Positions 45,423 through 54,461 of a stretch of DNA of 64,000 bases are shown here, in pieces. The translations under genes and the position numbers were made by a program. This DNA is from Alcanivorax hongdengensis A-11-3 (lineage in GTDB: Bacteria; Pseudomonadota; Gammaproteobacteria; Pseudomonadales; Alcanivoracaceae), in assembly GCF_000300995.1 (NCBI RefSeq), contig NZ_AMRJ01000003.1, positions 159,216 through 223,215 on the forward strand, read 5' to 3'. The stretch's first letter is position 1, and each line of letters opens with the position of its first letter. Below the pieces are notes generated by a model. That model did not search any database and had not been told where the DNA came from. It worked only from the letters and a program-made list of their open reading frames with translations.

Positions 45423-46475
45423 GTGACCGACCCAGCCTGGCAACAGCCCATTCGCCCACCCAGCCAGCCCCACCGGCAACGTGCCCTGGCCCGCCAGGTA
45501 CTACTGACCAAACCCCCCGGCTCACTGGGGCAGCTGGAATCCGTGGCGGTTACCCTGGCCGCGCTGCAACACAGCGACAGCCCCGACGTGGACCCGATCC
45601 GCATTGCCGTGTTTGCCGCCGACCATGGCGTGTGCGACGAAGGTATTTCCGCCTTTCCCCAGGCCGTCACCGGCCAGATGATTGCCAACTTCGCCGCCGG
45701 CGGCGCCGCCATCAGTGTCCTGGCCCGCCAGCTGCAGGCCGGGCTGGAAGTGATCAACCTGGGCACCGTTACCCCAGCGCCGCTCAGCGACGGCGTGATC
45801 GACGCGGCGATTGCACCCGGCACCGCCAACCTGGCCCGCCAGCCGGCCATGACGTCGCCTCAGTTGCAGGCGGCGCTGGCCACCGGTGACCGGGCCGCAG
45901 CCCGCGCCGCCGAGGCCGGCAGCCGCTTGTTTATCGGCGGCGAAATGGGCATCGGCAATACCACCAGCGCCAGCGCCATGGCCTGCGCCCTGCTGGAGCA
46001 GCCCCCCACGGCACTGACCGGCCCGGGCACCGGCCTGGATGCGGATGGCGTAGCCCACAAGATCGCGGTGATCGAACAGGCCCTGCAACGCCACGGCCAG
46101 GACCGTGAGCCACTGGCAGTACTGGGTTCACTGGGCGGTTTCGAAATCGCCGCCCTGGCCGGCGCCTTCATCGGCTGCGCCGTTCGCGGCATCCCGGTGC
46201 TGGTGGATGGCTTTATCGTCTCGGTGGCGGCACTGGCCGCAGTGCGCCTGCGCCCGGAGCTGCATGACTGGCTGCTGTTTGCCCACCATTCCCTGGAGCC
46301 CGGCCATATGGCGGTACTCACCGCCCTGGACGCGCGCCCGCTGCTGGCCCTGCATATGCGCCTGGGCGAAGGCAGCGGTGCGGCGGTGGCGGCTCCGTTG
46401 CTACGCAGCGCCTGTGCCCTGCATAACCAGATGGCCACCTTCGCCGATGCCGGCGTCAGTGGCGCCAGCGAGTAA
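45423..46475 (+). CDS. cobT: nicotinate-nucleotide--dimethylbenzimidazole phosphoribosyltransferase
   Basis: Makes alpha-ribazole phosphate for the lower ligand of cobalamin. The GTG start follows GGAG at 6 bp and gives 350 residues, the usual size; the longer frame runs through the riboswitch antisense. Motifs: [10 protein letters not shown] near 40, [17 protein letters not shown] and the catalytic Glu region RLGEGSGAA near 320. First gene of cobT-cobC-cobS, divergent from btuB. Confidence 0.95.
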   Translation: MTDPAWQQPIRPPSQPHRQRALARQVLLTKPPGSLGQLESVAVTLAALQHSDSPDVDPIRIAVFAADHGVCDEGISAFPQAVTGQMIANFAAGGAAISVLARQLQAGLEVINLGTVTPAPLSDGVIDAAIAPGTANLARQPAMTSPQLQAALATGDRAAARAAEAGSRLFIGGEMGIGNTTSASAMACALLEQPPTALTGPGTGLDADGVAHKIAVIEQALQRHGQDREPLAVLGSLGGFEIAALAGAFIGCAVRGIPVLVDGFIVSVAALAAVRLRPELHDWLLFAHHSLEPGHMAVLTALDARPLLALHMRLGEGSGAAVAAPLLRSACALHNQMATFADAGVSGASE

Positions 46476-46481
46476 CTCACC

Positions 46482-47096
46482 ATGACGACCACGGTGTTTG
46501 ATCTGATACGCCACGGCGAACCCGCCGGCGGGCCCATGTACCGGGGCCACAAGGATGACCCGCTCAGCGAACGGGGCTGGCAGCAGATGCGCGCGGCCAT
46601 TCGCGACAGGGACCAGTGGGATGCCATCCTCACCTCGCCCCTGTTGCGCTGTCGGCAATTCGCTGAGACGCTGGGCGAGCGCCTGCAGCGGCCGGTAACC
46701 GTGGCGCCGGCCTTCAAGGAAATCAGTTTCGGTGACTGGGAAGGGCTGACCCGCGAACAGGTCAGCGATCGCTTTGGCAACCACCAGGCCCGCTTCTGGC
46801 GCGATGCGGAAAACCACCCGCCACCCAACGCGGAAACCGTGCAGGCCTTCCATCAACGCATCGGCGATGCCTGGCAACAGTGGAGCCTGGCCCTGCAGGG
46901 TCAGCGTGTGCTGCTGGTCTGCCATGGCGGTGTGATCCGCATGGTGCTGGCCCATGTCCTGGGGCTGACACCGGGCCGCGCCATGGCCGGTTTTCAGGTG
47001 CCCTACGCCAGTCGCTCCCGGGTGCGACTGGACCACAGTGAATACGGCCTGCTGAGCAGCCTGATTCACCACGGCCCCCTTGATCACGAACCATGA
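46482..47096 (+). CDS. cobC: alpha-ribazole phosphatase (histidine phosphatase family)
   Basis: Removes the 5'-phosphate from alpha-ribazole or from adenosylcobalamin phosphate. The 204-residue protein has the branch-1 motif LIRHGEP (catalytic His12) and the second His in LVCHGGVIRM. The setting between cobT and cobS, with a 4-bp ATGA overlap to cobS, supports the specific role over a generic phosphoglycerate-mutase-like one. Confidence 0.9.
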   Translation: MTTTVFDLIRHGEPAGGPMYRGHKDDPLSERGWQQMRAAIRDRDQWDAILTSPLLRCRQFAETLGERLQRPVTVAPAFKEISFGDWEGLTREQVSDRFGNHQARFWRDAENHPPPNAETVQAFHQRIGDAWQQWSLALQGQRVLLVCHGGVIRMVLAHVLGLTPGRAMAGFQVPYASRSRVRLDHSEYGLLSSLIHHGPLDHEP

Positions 47097-47824
47097 ATAG
47101 CGAACCGCTGAAACTGGCCCTGGCCTTGCTGACCCGGCTGCCGGTGAGCGTGCACACGCCGGTACAACCGCGCGACCAGGGCCTCGCCGTGCCCTGCTAC
47201 CCGCTGGTGGGTCTGTTGATCGGCGCCTTGCTGGCCACCCTGGCCGCGGCCCTGCACAGCGCCCCGGCATGGCCGCTGGCCGCGTTGCTGGTGATCGCCT
47301 GGGTCGGGCTGACCGGCGCCCTGCATCTGGATGGCCTGGCGGATAGCGCCGATGCCTGGCTGGGCGGTTATGGCGACCGCCAGCGTACCCTGCAGATCAT
47401 GAAAGACCCGGCCTGTGGCCCGGCCGGCGTGGTGGCGCTGGTGCTGGTGTTGCTGGGCAAGGTGGCGGCGCTGGCCACCCTGCTGGCCAGCGGGCAGTGG
47501 CTGAGCCTGTTGCTGGCACCGGTACTGGGGCGCAGTGCCTGCGCCGCGCTCTTTGTGATACTGCCCTATCAGCGGGATAACGGCCTGGCCGGCGACGCCG
47601 CCCGGCATCTGCCGCGGCGCGCCACCCTGCTGGCCGGGCTGGCCGGGTTGCTGCTGGCGCTGGTCTGCGGGCAACTGTTGATGGCGCTGGTAAGCGTTCT
47701 GCTACTGGCCGGCGGGGCGGCACTGATGCGCCAGCGGCTGGGCGGTTTTACCGGTGACACCGCCGGCGCCCTGGTGGAAGGTGTGGAAATGGCTTCGTTA
47801 CTGGCCGCGGCCTTGTTGCTGTGA
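47093..47824 (+). CDS. cobS: adenosylcobinamide-GDP ribazoletransferase
   Basis: Cobalamin synthase: joins adenosylcobinamide-GDP and alpha-ribazole at the inner membrane. The 243-residue protein has about six hydrophobic helices and the conserved HLDGLADSADAW motif (the acidic metal-binding stretch), followed by IMKDPACGPAGVVALV. The start overlaps cobC by 4 bp. It converges on cobU. Confidence 0.95.
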   Translation: MNSEPLKLALALLTRLPVSVHTPVQPRDQGLAVPCYPLVGLLIGALLATLAAALHSAPAWPLAALLVIAWVGLTGALHLDGLADSADAWLGGYGDRQRTLQIMKDPACGPAGVVALVLVLLGKVAALATLLASGQWLSLLLAPVLGRSACAALFVILPYQRDNGLAGDAARHLPRRATLLAGLAGLLLALVCGQLLMALVSVLLLAGGAALMRQRLGGFTGDTAGALVEGVEMASLLAAALLL

Positions 47825-47833
47825 CGAAGGCTT

Positions 47834-47858
47834 GGCAGGCTTTTTCAACACCCTGTTA
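47834..47858. repeat. CAGGC-type hairpin between cobS and cobU
   Basis: On the minus strand the cobU stop TAA is followed by CAGGGTGTTGAAAAAGCCTG, so the repeat starts at the stop codon, as at 38004. It may act as a terminator for one or both convergent genes. Confidence 0.6.
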
Positions 47859-48383
47859 GAGTGGCGGGCCCTTGAGCACCTGGGGCAAACCGGCCACGGA
47901 CAACACCACCTGCTCACAACGGCGCGCCAGCGACTGGTTGAGCCAGCCCAGCTCATCACCAAAACGGCGGGTCAGCGGGTCCATGCCGATAATCCCCAGC
48001 CCCACTTCATTGCTGACCACCACCACCCGGCCGGGGTAACGCTCCAGCGCCGCCAGAAAACTGTCCCGCTCGCGCACGAAGGCGGTATCCCCGGCATGCA
48101 GCAGGTTACTGACCCACAGGCTCATGCAATCGATCAGCACACAGGGCACCGGGTCCAGCAGCGCCTGCCGCGCCAGTAACGCGCCCAGCGCCACCGGCTC
48201 CTCCACCAGCCCCCAGCTGGGCGGGCGGCGGCGCCGATGACGGCGAATGCGGTCGCTCATTTCCCCGTCTTCCGCCGTCGCCGTGGCCACATAGACCACC
48301 GGCGCCGGCTGCTGACTGACAAGCCGTTCGGCCAGGGAGCTTTTGCCGGAGCGGATGCCACCAAGAACCAGACTGCCGCTCAT
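47856..48383 (-). CDS. cobU: bifunctional adenosylcobinamide kinase/guanylyltransferase
   Basis: Phosphorylates adenosylcobinamide and adds GMP to give the CobS substrate. The 175-residue protein begins SGSLVLGGIRSGKSSLAERL (P-loop about residues 8-15), has the guanylylated His region IRRHRRRRP and the VVVVSNEVGLGI segment. It is adjacent to cobS but on the other strand, and overlaps the upstream PhnA-type gene by 4 bp. Confidence 0.95.
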   Translation of the reverse strand: MSGSLVLGGIRSGKSSLAERLVSQQPAPVVYVATATAEDGEMSDRIRRHRRRRPPSWGLVEEPVALGALLARQALLDPVPCVLIDCMSLWVSNLLHAGDTAFVRERDSFLAALERYPGRVVVVSNEVGLGIIGMDPLTRRFGDELGWLNQSLARRCEQVVLSVAGLPQVLKGPPL

Positions 48384-48961
48384 CCGCTTTTCTTCACGAA
48401 CTGGGTGAGAATGACAATACGCTGGCCTTCCACCCGGCCTTCGATCTGCTCCGGGTTGTCCGGCACCAGGGCGATATTGCGCACGGCGGTTCCGCGCTTG
48501 GCGGTGAAGTTGGCGCCTTTGACATTGAGATCTTTGATCAGGGTGACGGTGTCACCGGCGGCCAGCACGGCGCCGTTACTGTCGCGATGGGCAACAGCGT
48601 CGTCCTCTGCCTGCCCTTCCCCGGTGGCCTGCGCCCAGGCCAACACGTCGTCTTCCAGGTAAAGCATATCCAGCAGCTCCTGGGGCCAGCCTTCCGCCCG
48701 CAGTCGGGTTAGCATGCGCCAGGCCAGCACCTGCACCGCCGGTTGCGGGCTCCACATGCTGTCATTGAGGCAGCGCCAGTGGTTGATATCCTCACTGCCC
48801 GGCGTCTCCAGCTGCGTGATGCAGGTTTCGCACAGCAGGGCACAGCTGGCGGCACTGCCGTCGGCCTCCGGGGGCACCGCGTAGACCGACAGCGCCTGGC
48901 CGGCGCCGCACAGTTCGCATTGTGAATCGGCTCGGGCCAGCAGTTCGGATTCCAGACTCAT
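48380..48961 (-). CDS. PhnA/YjdM domain protein with N-terminal zinc ribbon
   Basis: A 192-residue protein from the ATG of MSLESELLARA. The N-terminal half has a zinc-ribbon-like pair of cysteine motifs (CELCGAG and CETC). The C-terminal half (DSNGAVLAAGDTVTLIKDLNVKGANFTAKRGTAVRNI) is the PhnA/YjdM domain. Despite the name, a phosphonoacetate hydrolase activity is not supported for this type; the role is unknown. It is translationally coupled to cobU, probably by chance of arrangement. Confidence 0.85.
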   Translation of the reverse strand: MSLESELLARADSQCELCGAGQALSVYAVPPEADGSAASCALLCETCITQLETPGSEDINHWRCLNDSMWSPQPAVQVLAWRMLTRLRAEGWPQELLDMLYLEDDVLAWAQATGEGQAEDDAVAHRDSNGAVLAAGDTVTLIKDLNVKGANFTAKRGTAVRNIALVPDNPEQIEGRVEGQRIVILTQFVKKSG

Positions 48962-49031
48962 GTCGCCATTCTCGCTATGTAAAAGAGTGCGCATTATAGC
49001 GGCTGCGGATAGCGATGTGTTGCAGGACCAT

Positions 49032-50276
49032 TCAGTTCAACAGATGGGCAAAGGAGAAATAATCCAGGCGATCGCCCGCTATCACCGTCGCCCCCACCGG
49101 CACCACCGCCAGGCCATCGGCCCAGACCGCGGAGCTGAGCATGCCGGAACTCTGGTTGGGGTGTTTTTCCAGAGATAGCTGCCCCCCCTGATTCACGCAA
49201 CGCACGCGCAGGTATTCCTGGCGTTTGCCGGGGCGGGGTATGGCGAAGTCGGCGGGCAGTGACAGCGGTGCCGGCAGCACGCTGGCAGCGCCACAGCAAC
49301 GACGCAGGGTCGGCAGTACCAGCATCAGGTAGCAAACCAGTACCGCCGACGGGTTGCCCGGCAGGCCGAACAGGGGAATGCCGTCCACGTGACCGTAGGT
49401 GAACGGTTTGCCCGGCTTGATCGCCAGCCGCCAGAAATCCAGCCGCCCCTGTTTTTCCAGCACCGCCCGCAGGTGGTCTTCTTCACCCACGGACACGCCA
49501 CCGGTGGAGATGATCACATCCGGGCGTTGCTGCGGGTCGGTGAGAACCCGGGTGAGGGTGTTCTCGATCATGGCGGGATCATCGGGCAGGTGCTCACGGC
49601 GGCAATCCGGGAAGCCACTCTGGCGTAGCAACTGCTCAAGCAGGGGGCCGTTGCTGTCGAAGATCTTGCCCGGCAACGGAGTCTCGTCCGGCGCCTGGAT
49701 TTCGTCACCACTGGTGAGAATCAGCACGCGGGGCGCGTTGACCGTGACCGTGGCGCAGCCCACCGAGGCAATCAGCCCCAGCGCCTGGGGCGTCAGCCGC
49801 TGGCCCCGCTCCATCACCACCTGACCCTGGCCGGCATCCTGGCCGGCCGGGCGAATATTCTGGCCGGCACTCACCCGGTCCCGGCCCGGCAGGCGCACGC
49901 GGCCATCCGCCAGTTCGCAGTCTTCCTGCATCAGCACGGTATCGGCGCCGGCGGGCACCGGCGCGCCGGTGAAGATACGCGCCACCTGACCGGGCATCAG
50001 GGTGGCCGGCGGGTCGCCGGCGGCAATGCGCAGCGGCATCGGCAGTGTCAGACCCGGTTCATCCAGGTCGGCAAAGCGCAGGGCCACACCGTCCACGGCG
50101 GCATTGTCGAAGGCCGGTACATCCACCCGTGAGACCACGTCGTGGGCCAGGTACTGACCACGGCATTCACTCAACGGCAGATCGCGGACGGCGCGAAACG
50201 GGCTGGCACTGTCCAGCAACCGCGACAGCGCCTCGGACACCGGCATCAAACGGGCGGGAATATCTCCGGCGGGCAT
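49032..50276 (-). CDS. moeA: molybdopterin molybdenumtransferase MoeA
   Basis: Inserts molybdate into adenylylated molybdopterin. I chose the ATG of MPAGDIPARLMPVSEAL, giving 414 residues; the longer frame overlaps moaB antisense and is not conserved. Conserved parts: DVPAFDNAAVDGVALR, IFTGAPVPAGADTV, and the MogA-like domain with ILTSGDEI, STGGVSVGEED and PGNPSAVLVCY. Its ATG shares a base with the moaB stop. Confidence 0.94.
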   Translation of the reverse strand: MPAGDIPARLMPVSEALSRLLDSASPFRAVRDLPLSECRGQYLAHDVVSRVDVPAFDNAAVDGVALRFADLDEPGLTLPMPLRIAAGDPPATLMPGQVARIFTGAPVPAGADTVLMQEDCELADGRVRLPGRDRVSAGQNIRPAGQDAGQGQVVMERGQRLTPQALGLIASVGCATVTVNAPRVLILTSGDEIQAPDETPLPGKIFDSNGPLLEQLLRQSGFPDCRREHLPDDPAMIENTLTRVLTDPQQRPDVIISTGGVSVGEEDHLRAVLEKQGRLDFWRLAIKPGKPFTYGHVDGIPLFGLPGNPSAVLVCYLMLVLPTLRRCCGAASVLPAPLSLPADFAIPRPGKRQEYLRVRCVNQGGQLSLEKHPNQSSGMLSSAVWADGLAVVPVGATVIAGDRLDYFSFAHLLN

Positions 50277-50788
50277 CAGCGACGCACCTGGGCGACGAAG
50301 TTGCAGGGCCGATGGCGGGCATCCAGCTGCTCGACGATGATGCGATCCCAGCCGGTGGCGCAGGCATTGTTGGACCCGGGCAGGCAGAAGATCACCGTGC
50401 CATTGGCCAGCCCCGCCAGACACCGGGACTGAATGGTGGACGAGCCGATGTCGGCCACGCTGACCTGGCGAAACAGTTCACCAAAGCCCTCGATATGCTT
50501 GTCGAACAGCACCCCCAGGGCTTCCGGTGTGGAATCCCGGCCGGAAAAGCCGGTGCCGCCGGTGGTCAGAATCCCCTGGATGCGCTCGTCGGCAATCCAG
50601 TCGGATACCACCCGACGCAGCTGATAAATATCATCCCTGACGATCTGGCGGGCCTGCAGGTGGTGGCCGGCAGCCTGCAGACGCTCCACCAGCAGATCCC
50701 CGGAGGTATCGGTTTCCGGGGTACGGGTGTCACTGACGGTCAGGACCGCCAGGGCCAGGGGCTCGAAACGGGCCGCGGGTTTGGACAT
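50276..50788 (-). CDS. moaB: molybdenum cofactor biosynthesis protein MoaB
   Basis: A MogA/MoaB-fold protein of 170 residues with LTVSDTRTPETDTSG near the start, ILTTGGTGFSGRDSTPEAL and LPGSNNACATGWDRII. It probably adenylylates molybdopterin before MoeA. Two-gene operon moaB-moeA, with one-base overlap of stop and start. About 157 bp separate it from the divergent P450 gene. Confidence 0.93.
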   Translation of the reverse strand: MSKPAARFEPLALAVLTVSDTRTPETDTSGDLLVERLQAAGHHLQARQIVRDDIYQLRRVVSDWIADERIQGILTTGGTGFSGRDSTPEALGVLFDKHIEGFGELFRQVSVADIGSSTIQSRCLAGLANGTVIFCLPGSNNACATGWDRIIVEQLDARHRPCNFVAQVRR

Positions 50789-50945
50789 AAAGACACTCTC
50801 CTTTCACTGCCTGAATCATAGCACGCCAGCACCGTGAGGCTGGCCAGCACAGCACCGATTGACCGTTGCAGACAGGCCTCTGGGCAGGCCCGGGTGGGCG
50901 GCGTAGATTACAGGATATACATAATGTTTATCGGGAGAGTCTGCC

Positions 50946-52310
50946 ATGAGCAGCATGGAAACCGCCCAGCAGGAGGCCACCCAACTGCCTCGCATGCCGC
51001 AACGTCGCCTTGAGGGGATTCCGGGTGATTACGGCTGGCCCCTGCTGGGCCACACCATCCCCTTCCTCAAGGATTATCACCAGCTGGTCACCGAACAGGC
51101 CAGCAAGTATGGCCTGGTGTTCAAGGGGTCGGTGCTGTTTCAGCGCGGCGTGACGCTGCTCGGGCCCGATGCCAACGAATTCGTGCTGCGCGATACCGAC
51201 CATGTGTTCTCCAGCCGGGCCGCCTGGAATCCGATCCTGGAAAAACTGTTCACCGACGGTCTCATGCTGCGCGACTTCGCCGACCACAAGTTCCACCGGC
51301 GCATCATGCAGCAGGCCTTCAAGAAGCCGGCCCTGGCCAGCTACCTGGACCGCATGAACCAGCATATCGCCGACCAGATTCAGCCCTGGCAAACCGGCGA
51401 GACCCTGAGCTTCTTTGACCACATCAAAAGCCTGCTGCTGGATGTGGGCGCCCAGATTTTCTTCGGGCTGGATATGGGCCCGGAAGCGGACAAGGTCAAC
51501 CAGTCCTTTATCGATACCACCGATGCGTCCCTGGCGGTACTGCGCCTGCCGATCCCCGGCACACTCTGGCACCGGGGCATGGCCGGCCGGCGCTACCTGG
51601 AAAAATTTGTCACCGACCTGATTCCGCAGAAACGGGCCAGCGACACACCGGACTTCTTCAGCGAACTGTGCAAGGCCGCCGACGAGGAAGGCGGGCTCAC
51701 CGACCGGGACGTGATGAACCACATGATCTTCCTGCTGTTCGCCGCCCACGACACCACCACCAGTACGCTGTGCTCGATCATCTACATGCTGGCCCGGCAT
51801 ACCGAGTGGCAGGAGACGCTGGCCGAGGAAATGGCCTCACTGGGGAAGGACGCCCTGGATTATGACGATCTGGGCAAGCTGGAAAAAACCGGCTGGGTAT
51901 TCCGCGAAACCCTGCGCATGCGACCCCCACTGACCACCTTCCCTCGCCGCACCGTCAAGGACGTGACCTGGCAGGGTTATACCCTGCCCAAAAACACCCT
52001 GGTCAATGTCTCCACCCTCTTTACCCACTACATGGAGGAGTACTGGAGCCAGCCGCACACCTTTGACCCGGAGCGCTTCAGCGATGAACGTGCCGAGCAC
52101 AAGAAGCACTTCTATCAGTGGGTGCCGTTCGGTGGCGGCCACCACAAGTGTCTGGGCTTGAATTTTGCCGAGCTGCAGACCAAGACCTTCCTGTTTCACT
52201 TTCTCAAACGCTACCGGGTGAAGGTGAAGGCCGGCTACGAAATGCCGGTGCAACTGGTGCCGCTGGCCATGCCCAAGGACGGCCTGCCGGTGGAGCTGGA
52301 GAGACGCTGA
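50946..52310 (+). CDS. cytochrome P450
   Basis: A 454-residue heme monooxygenase. The I-helix oxygen motif is AAHDTTT (about residues 266-272), ExxR is Glu321 to Arg324 (ETLRMRPP) and the heme loop is FGGGHHKCLG with Cys402 as thiolate. The soluble N-terminus (GIPGDYGWPLLGHTIPFLKD) and overall sequence recall the CYP51/CYP120/CYP26-like clan rather than CYP153 alkane hydroxylases. Substrate unknown; a sterol, retinoid or fatty substrate is possible. No ferredoxin or reductase gene is adjacent. Confidence 0.92.
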   Translation: MSSMETAQQEATQLPRMPQRRLEGIPGDYGWPLLGHTIPFLKDYHQLVTEQASKYGLVFKGSVLFQRGVTLLGPDANEFVLRDTDHVFSSRAAWNPILEKLFTDGLMLRDFADHKFHRRIMQQAFKKPALASYLDRMNQHIADQIQPWQTGETLSFFDHIKSLLLDVGAQIFFGLDMGPEADKVNQSFIDTTDASLAVLRLPIPGTLWHRGMAGRRYLEKFVTDLIPQKRASDTPDFFSELCKAADEEGGLTDRDVMNHMIFLLFAAHDTTTSTLCSIIYMLARHTEWQETLAEEMASLGKDALDYDDLGKLEKTGWVFRETLRMRPPLTTFPRRTVKDVTWQGYTLPKNTLVNVSTLFTHYMEEYWSQPHTFDPERFSDERAEHKKHFYQWVPFGGGHHKCLGLNFAELQTKTFLFHFLKRYRVKVKAGYEMPVQLVPLAMPKDGLPVELERR

Positions 52311-52402
52311 CCCATGCGGCCCGGCCATGCGCATATCAGGCATGAATCCGGGCCGGCTTTGCGGCTATACTGCGGGCACATTTTCGACCCGCACCGAGAA
52401 CC

Positions 52403-53044
52403 ATGAAGTACGCCATCCTCCCGGTTACGCCGTTCCAGCAGAACTGTTCCTTCCTCAAGTGCGACACTACCGACAAGGTCGCCATCGTTGATCCCGGCGG
52501 CGACCTGGACAAGATTCTGGAAGCGCTCAAGCAGGTCGGTGGCACGCCGGAAAAGATCCTCGTCACCCACGCCCACCTGGACCATGTGGGCGCCGTGGCG
52601 GAGCTCGCCGAGCAACTGTCACTGCCCATCGAGGGGCCGCACCGGGACGACCAGTTCTGGATCGACATGCTGCCCCAGCAGGCACAGATGATGGGCTTTG
52701 CGCCGTCACGCCCGTTCACCCCCAACCGCTGGCTGGAAGACGGCGACAGCGTCACCGTCGGCGATACCGTATTCGAAGTGCGTCACTGCCCGGGCCACAC
52801 CCCCGGCCATGTGGTGTTCTATCAACCACAAGCCAAACTGGTGGTGGTGGGTGATGTGCTGTTCAACGGCTCCATCGGCCGCACGGATTTCCCCAAGGGC
52901 GATTTCGATACCCTGATCCAGGCCATCCAGGACAAGTTGCTGACACTGGATGACGAGGTGGCCTTCATCCCCGGCCATGGCCCCATGTCCACCATTGGCC
53001 ACGAACGGGCCAACAACCCCTTTGTCTCCGGCAAGCACGGTTAA
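52403..53044 (+). CDS. metallo-beta-lactamase fold hydrolase (GloB/YcbL-like)
   Basis: A 213-residue single-domain enzyme with HAHLDH (about residues 57-62), a later His in HCPGHTPGH, Asp in VVGDVLF and a final His in PGHGPMST: a full binuclear metal site. YcbL-type proteins act as glyoxalase-II-like thioesterases. It starts 92 bp after the P450 gene and is followed 6 bp later by the MscS-type gene. Confidence 0.88.
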   Translation: MKYAILPVTPFQQNCSFLKCDTTDKVAIVDPGGDLDKILEALKQVGGTPEKILVTHAHLDHVGAVAELAEQLSLPIEGPHRDDQFWIDMLPQQAQMMGFAPSRPFTPNRWLEDGDSVTVGDTVFEVRHCPGHTPGHVVFYQPQAKLVVVGDVLFNGSIGRTDFPKGDFDTLIQAIQDKLLTLDDEVAFIPGHGPMSTIGHERANNPFVSGKHG

Positions 53045-53050
53045 TCCACC

Positions 53051-53587
53051 ATGAACCCGATCCTGACCAAATGGCTGCTGACCCTGGCAGTGATTCTGCT
53101 CTGCTGGGGCCTGTCCTCGTTGCTGCGCGGCGCCACCCGACGCCTGGGCACCCGACGTGGCTACAGCCGGGCGCGCATCTTCCAGACCGCCGTGGTGATC
53201 AACAGCGCCGCCGTGGTGATGAGCCTGCTGTTGCTGGGCATTCTCTGGGGGCTTAATGGCGACGGCATCATGGTATTTGCCACTTCGCTGCTGGCCCTGC
53301 TGGGCGTGGCCCTGTTCGCCAGCTGGTCCATGCTCAGCAACACCACCGCCGCCATCATCCTGTTCTTCAGCGTGCCCTATCGGGTAGGGGACCGTATTCG
53401 CCTGCTGGATGGCGACAACACCGTCACCGGGCAGATTCGTCACATGGGCCTGATCTTCATCACCGTGCAGGACGAGCTGGGCCACCGCTACTCCCTGCCC
53501 AACAACCTGCTGTTGCAGAAGACCGTGATCCGTCTGCGCAACGACACCCTGCCCCGGGACGACAAGCACTGTCGCCCGCAACAATAA
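53051..53587 (+). CDS. short MscS-family mechanosensitive channel protein
   Basis: A 178-residue inner-membrane protein with about three hydrophobic helices (residues 7-22, 45-65, 72-105). The pore-helix-like segment LLALLGVALFASWSMLSNTTAAIILFF is followed by the MscS beta domain start (VPYRVGDRIRLLDGDNTVTGQIRHMGLIFITVQDE split). It ends soon after the beta domain, without the large C-terminal cage of E. coli MscS. Confidence 0.82.
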   Translation: MNPILTKWLLTLAVILLCWGLSSLLRGATRRLGTRRGYSRARIFQTAVVINSAAVVMSLLLLGILWGLNGDGIMVFATSLLALLGVALFASWSMLSNTTAAIILFFSVPYRVGDRIRLLDGDNTVTGQIRHMGLIFITVQDELGHRYSLPNNLLLQKTVIRLRNDTLPRDDKHCRPQQ

Positions 53588-53748
53588 GCAGGCTTACCCA
53601 GCAAGACAGTCTCACTCGTATAAAGGCATGGCGAGACAGGTGGGCTGACGAACATACAAGGGAGCGTTAAAGTAGCTCTCTGTACCGGGCGTTGCAGAAA
53701 CCGACCAGCGCCCGCCACGTCTTTGCACACGTCACAAGGATTGGATGC

Positions 53749-54045
53749 ATGCGATCTTCCCTGATCACGGCCGCGGCCCTGGCACTGACCGCCCTGCTGG
53801 CCGCCTGCCAGAGTGCCCCGGACGAGCTGCCCGACGCCTGCTACCAGAAGCCGGAATCCGGCATGTGCCGGGCCGCTTTTCAGCGTTACTACTACGACGA
53901 AGATACCGGCACCTGCAAAAGCTTCATCTGGGGCGGCTGCAAGGGCAGCGTGCCATTCGAAACCCTGGATGACTGCACGCGCAGCTGCGATGCCCTGGCC
54001 GCGCCCCATGCCGATGAGTCCAGCTTGAGGAAGGTGGCCCAATGA
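53749..54045 (+). CDS. lipoprotein with a Kunitz/BPTI-type protease inhibitor domain
   Basis: The start follows AAGGA at 8 bp and gives 98 residues. A signal peptide ends in the lipobox LAAC (Cys20) followed by Gln, suggesting an outer-membrane lipoprotein. Residues 31-80 contain six cysteines at 31, 40, 56, 64, 76 and 80, the Kunitz pattern (C-8-C-15-C-7-C-11-C-3-C; BPTI has 12 in the fourth gap). WGGC and YYYDEDTGTC match the BPTI core. By alignment the P1 residue is Arg41, which predicts inhibition of trypsin-like proteases. Four-base overlap with the DUF4870 gene. Confidence 0.88.
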   Translation: MRSSLITAAALALTALLAACQSAPDELPDACYQKPESGMCRAAFQRYYYDEDTGTCKSFIWGGCKGSVPFETLDDCTRSCDALAAPHADESSLRKVAQ

Positions 54046-54386
54046 ATAGCGGCAACAGCAGCCAGGCCAATCTGGTACGCATTGTGTATGTCCTGCACCT
54101 GGTGGGTCTGATCACCGGCGGCCTGACCGCCCTGATCGGCGCCATCATTGCCCACGTCAACGCCGGGCAGGCCATCTCGCCCTACCGGGAGCATTACCGC
54201 TTCCAGTACCGCACCTTCTGGATTGGCGTGCTTTACAACCTGATTGCCGGCATCACCACCGTGGCCCTGGTGGGCTGGGTGTTGCTGGTGATTATTGCCG
54301 TCTGGTGGATCGTGCGCTGCGCCCGGGGCCTGAGCGCCCTGGAAAAACAGATGCCACCGGCCAAGCTGGAAACCTGGGGTTTCTAG
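54042..54386 (+). CDS. DUF4870-like inner-membrane protein
   Basis: A 114-residue protein with three hydrophobic segments (about 10-38, 62-78, 80-95) and the family-like YREHYRFQYRTFWIGVLYNLI loop between helices. Function unknown. Its start overlaps the Kunitz lipoprotein stop (ATGA), so the two are co-translated. Confidence 0.78.
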   Translation: MNSGNSSQANLVRIVYVLHLVGLITGGLTALIGAIIAHVNAGQAISPYREHYRFQYRTFWIGVLYNLIAGITTVALVGWVLLVIIAVWWIVRCARGLSALEKQMPPAKLETWGF

Positions 54387-54461
54387 CAAGCCATTAGCTT
54401 ACTGTCATATTTCTGTCACCACGGGCCGCCAGACTGGTCGGCCAGTAAAATGGAGTACACC

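Noticed and set aside
48380..48961. Phosphonoacetate hydrolase PhnA
   Set aside because: The name comes from an old assignment of the YjdM domain; no hydrolase motif or phosphonate genes are present.
50946..52310. CYP153 alkane hydroxylase
   Set aside because: The heme loop and N-terminus do not match CYP153, and no ferredoxin or reductase genes accompany it.
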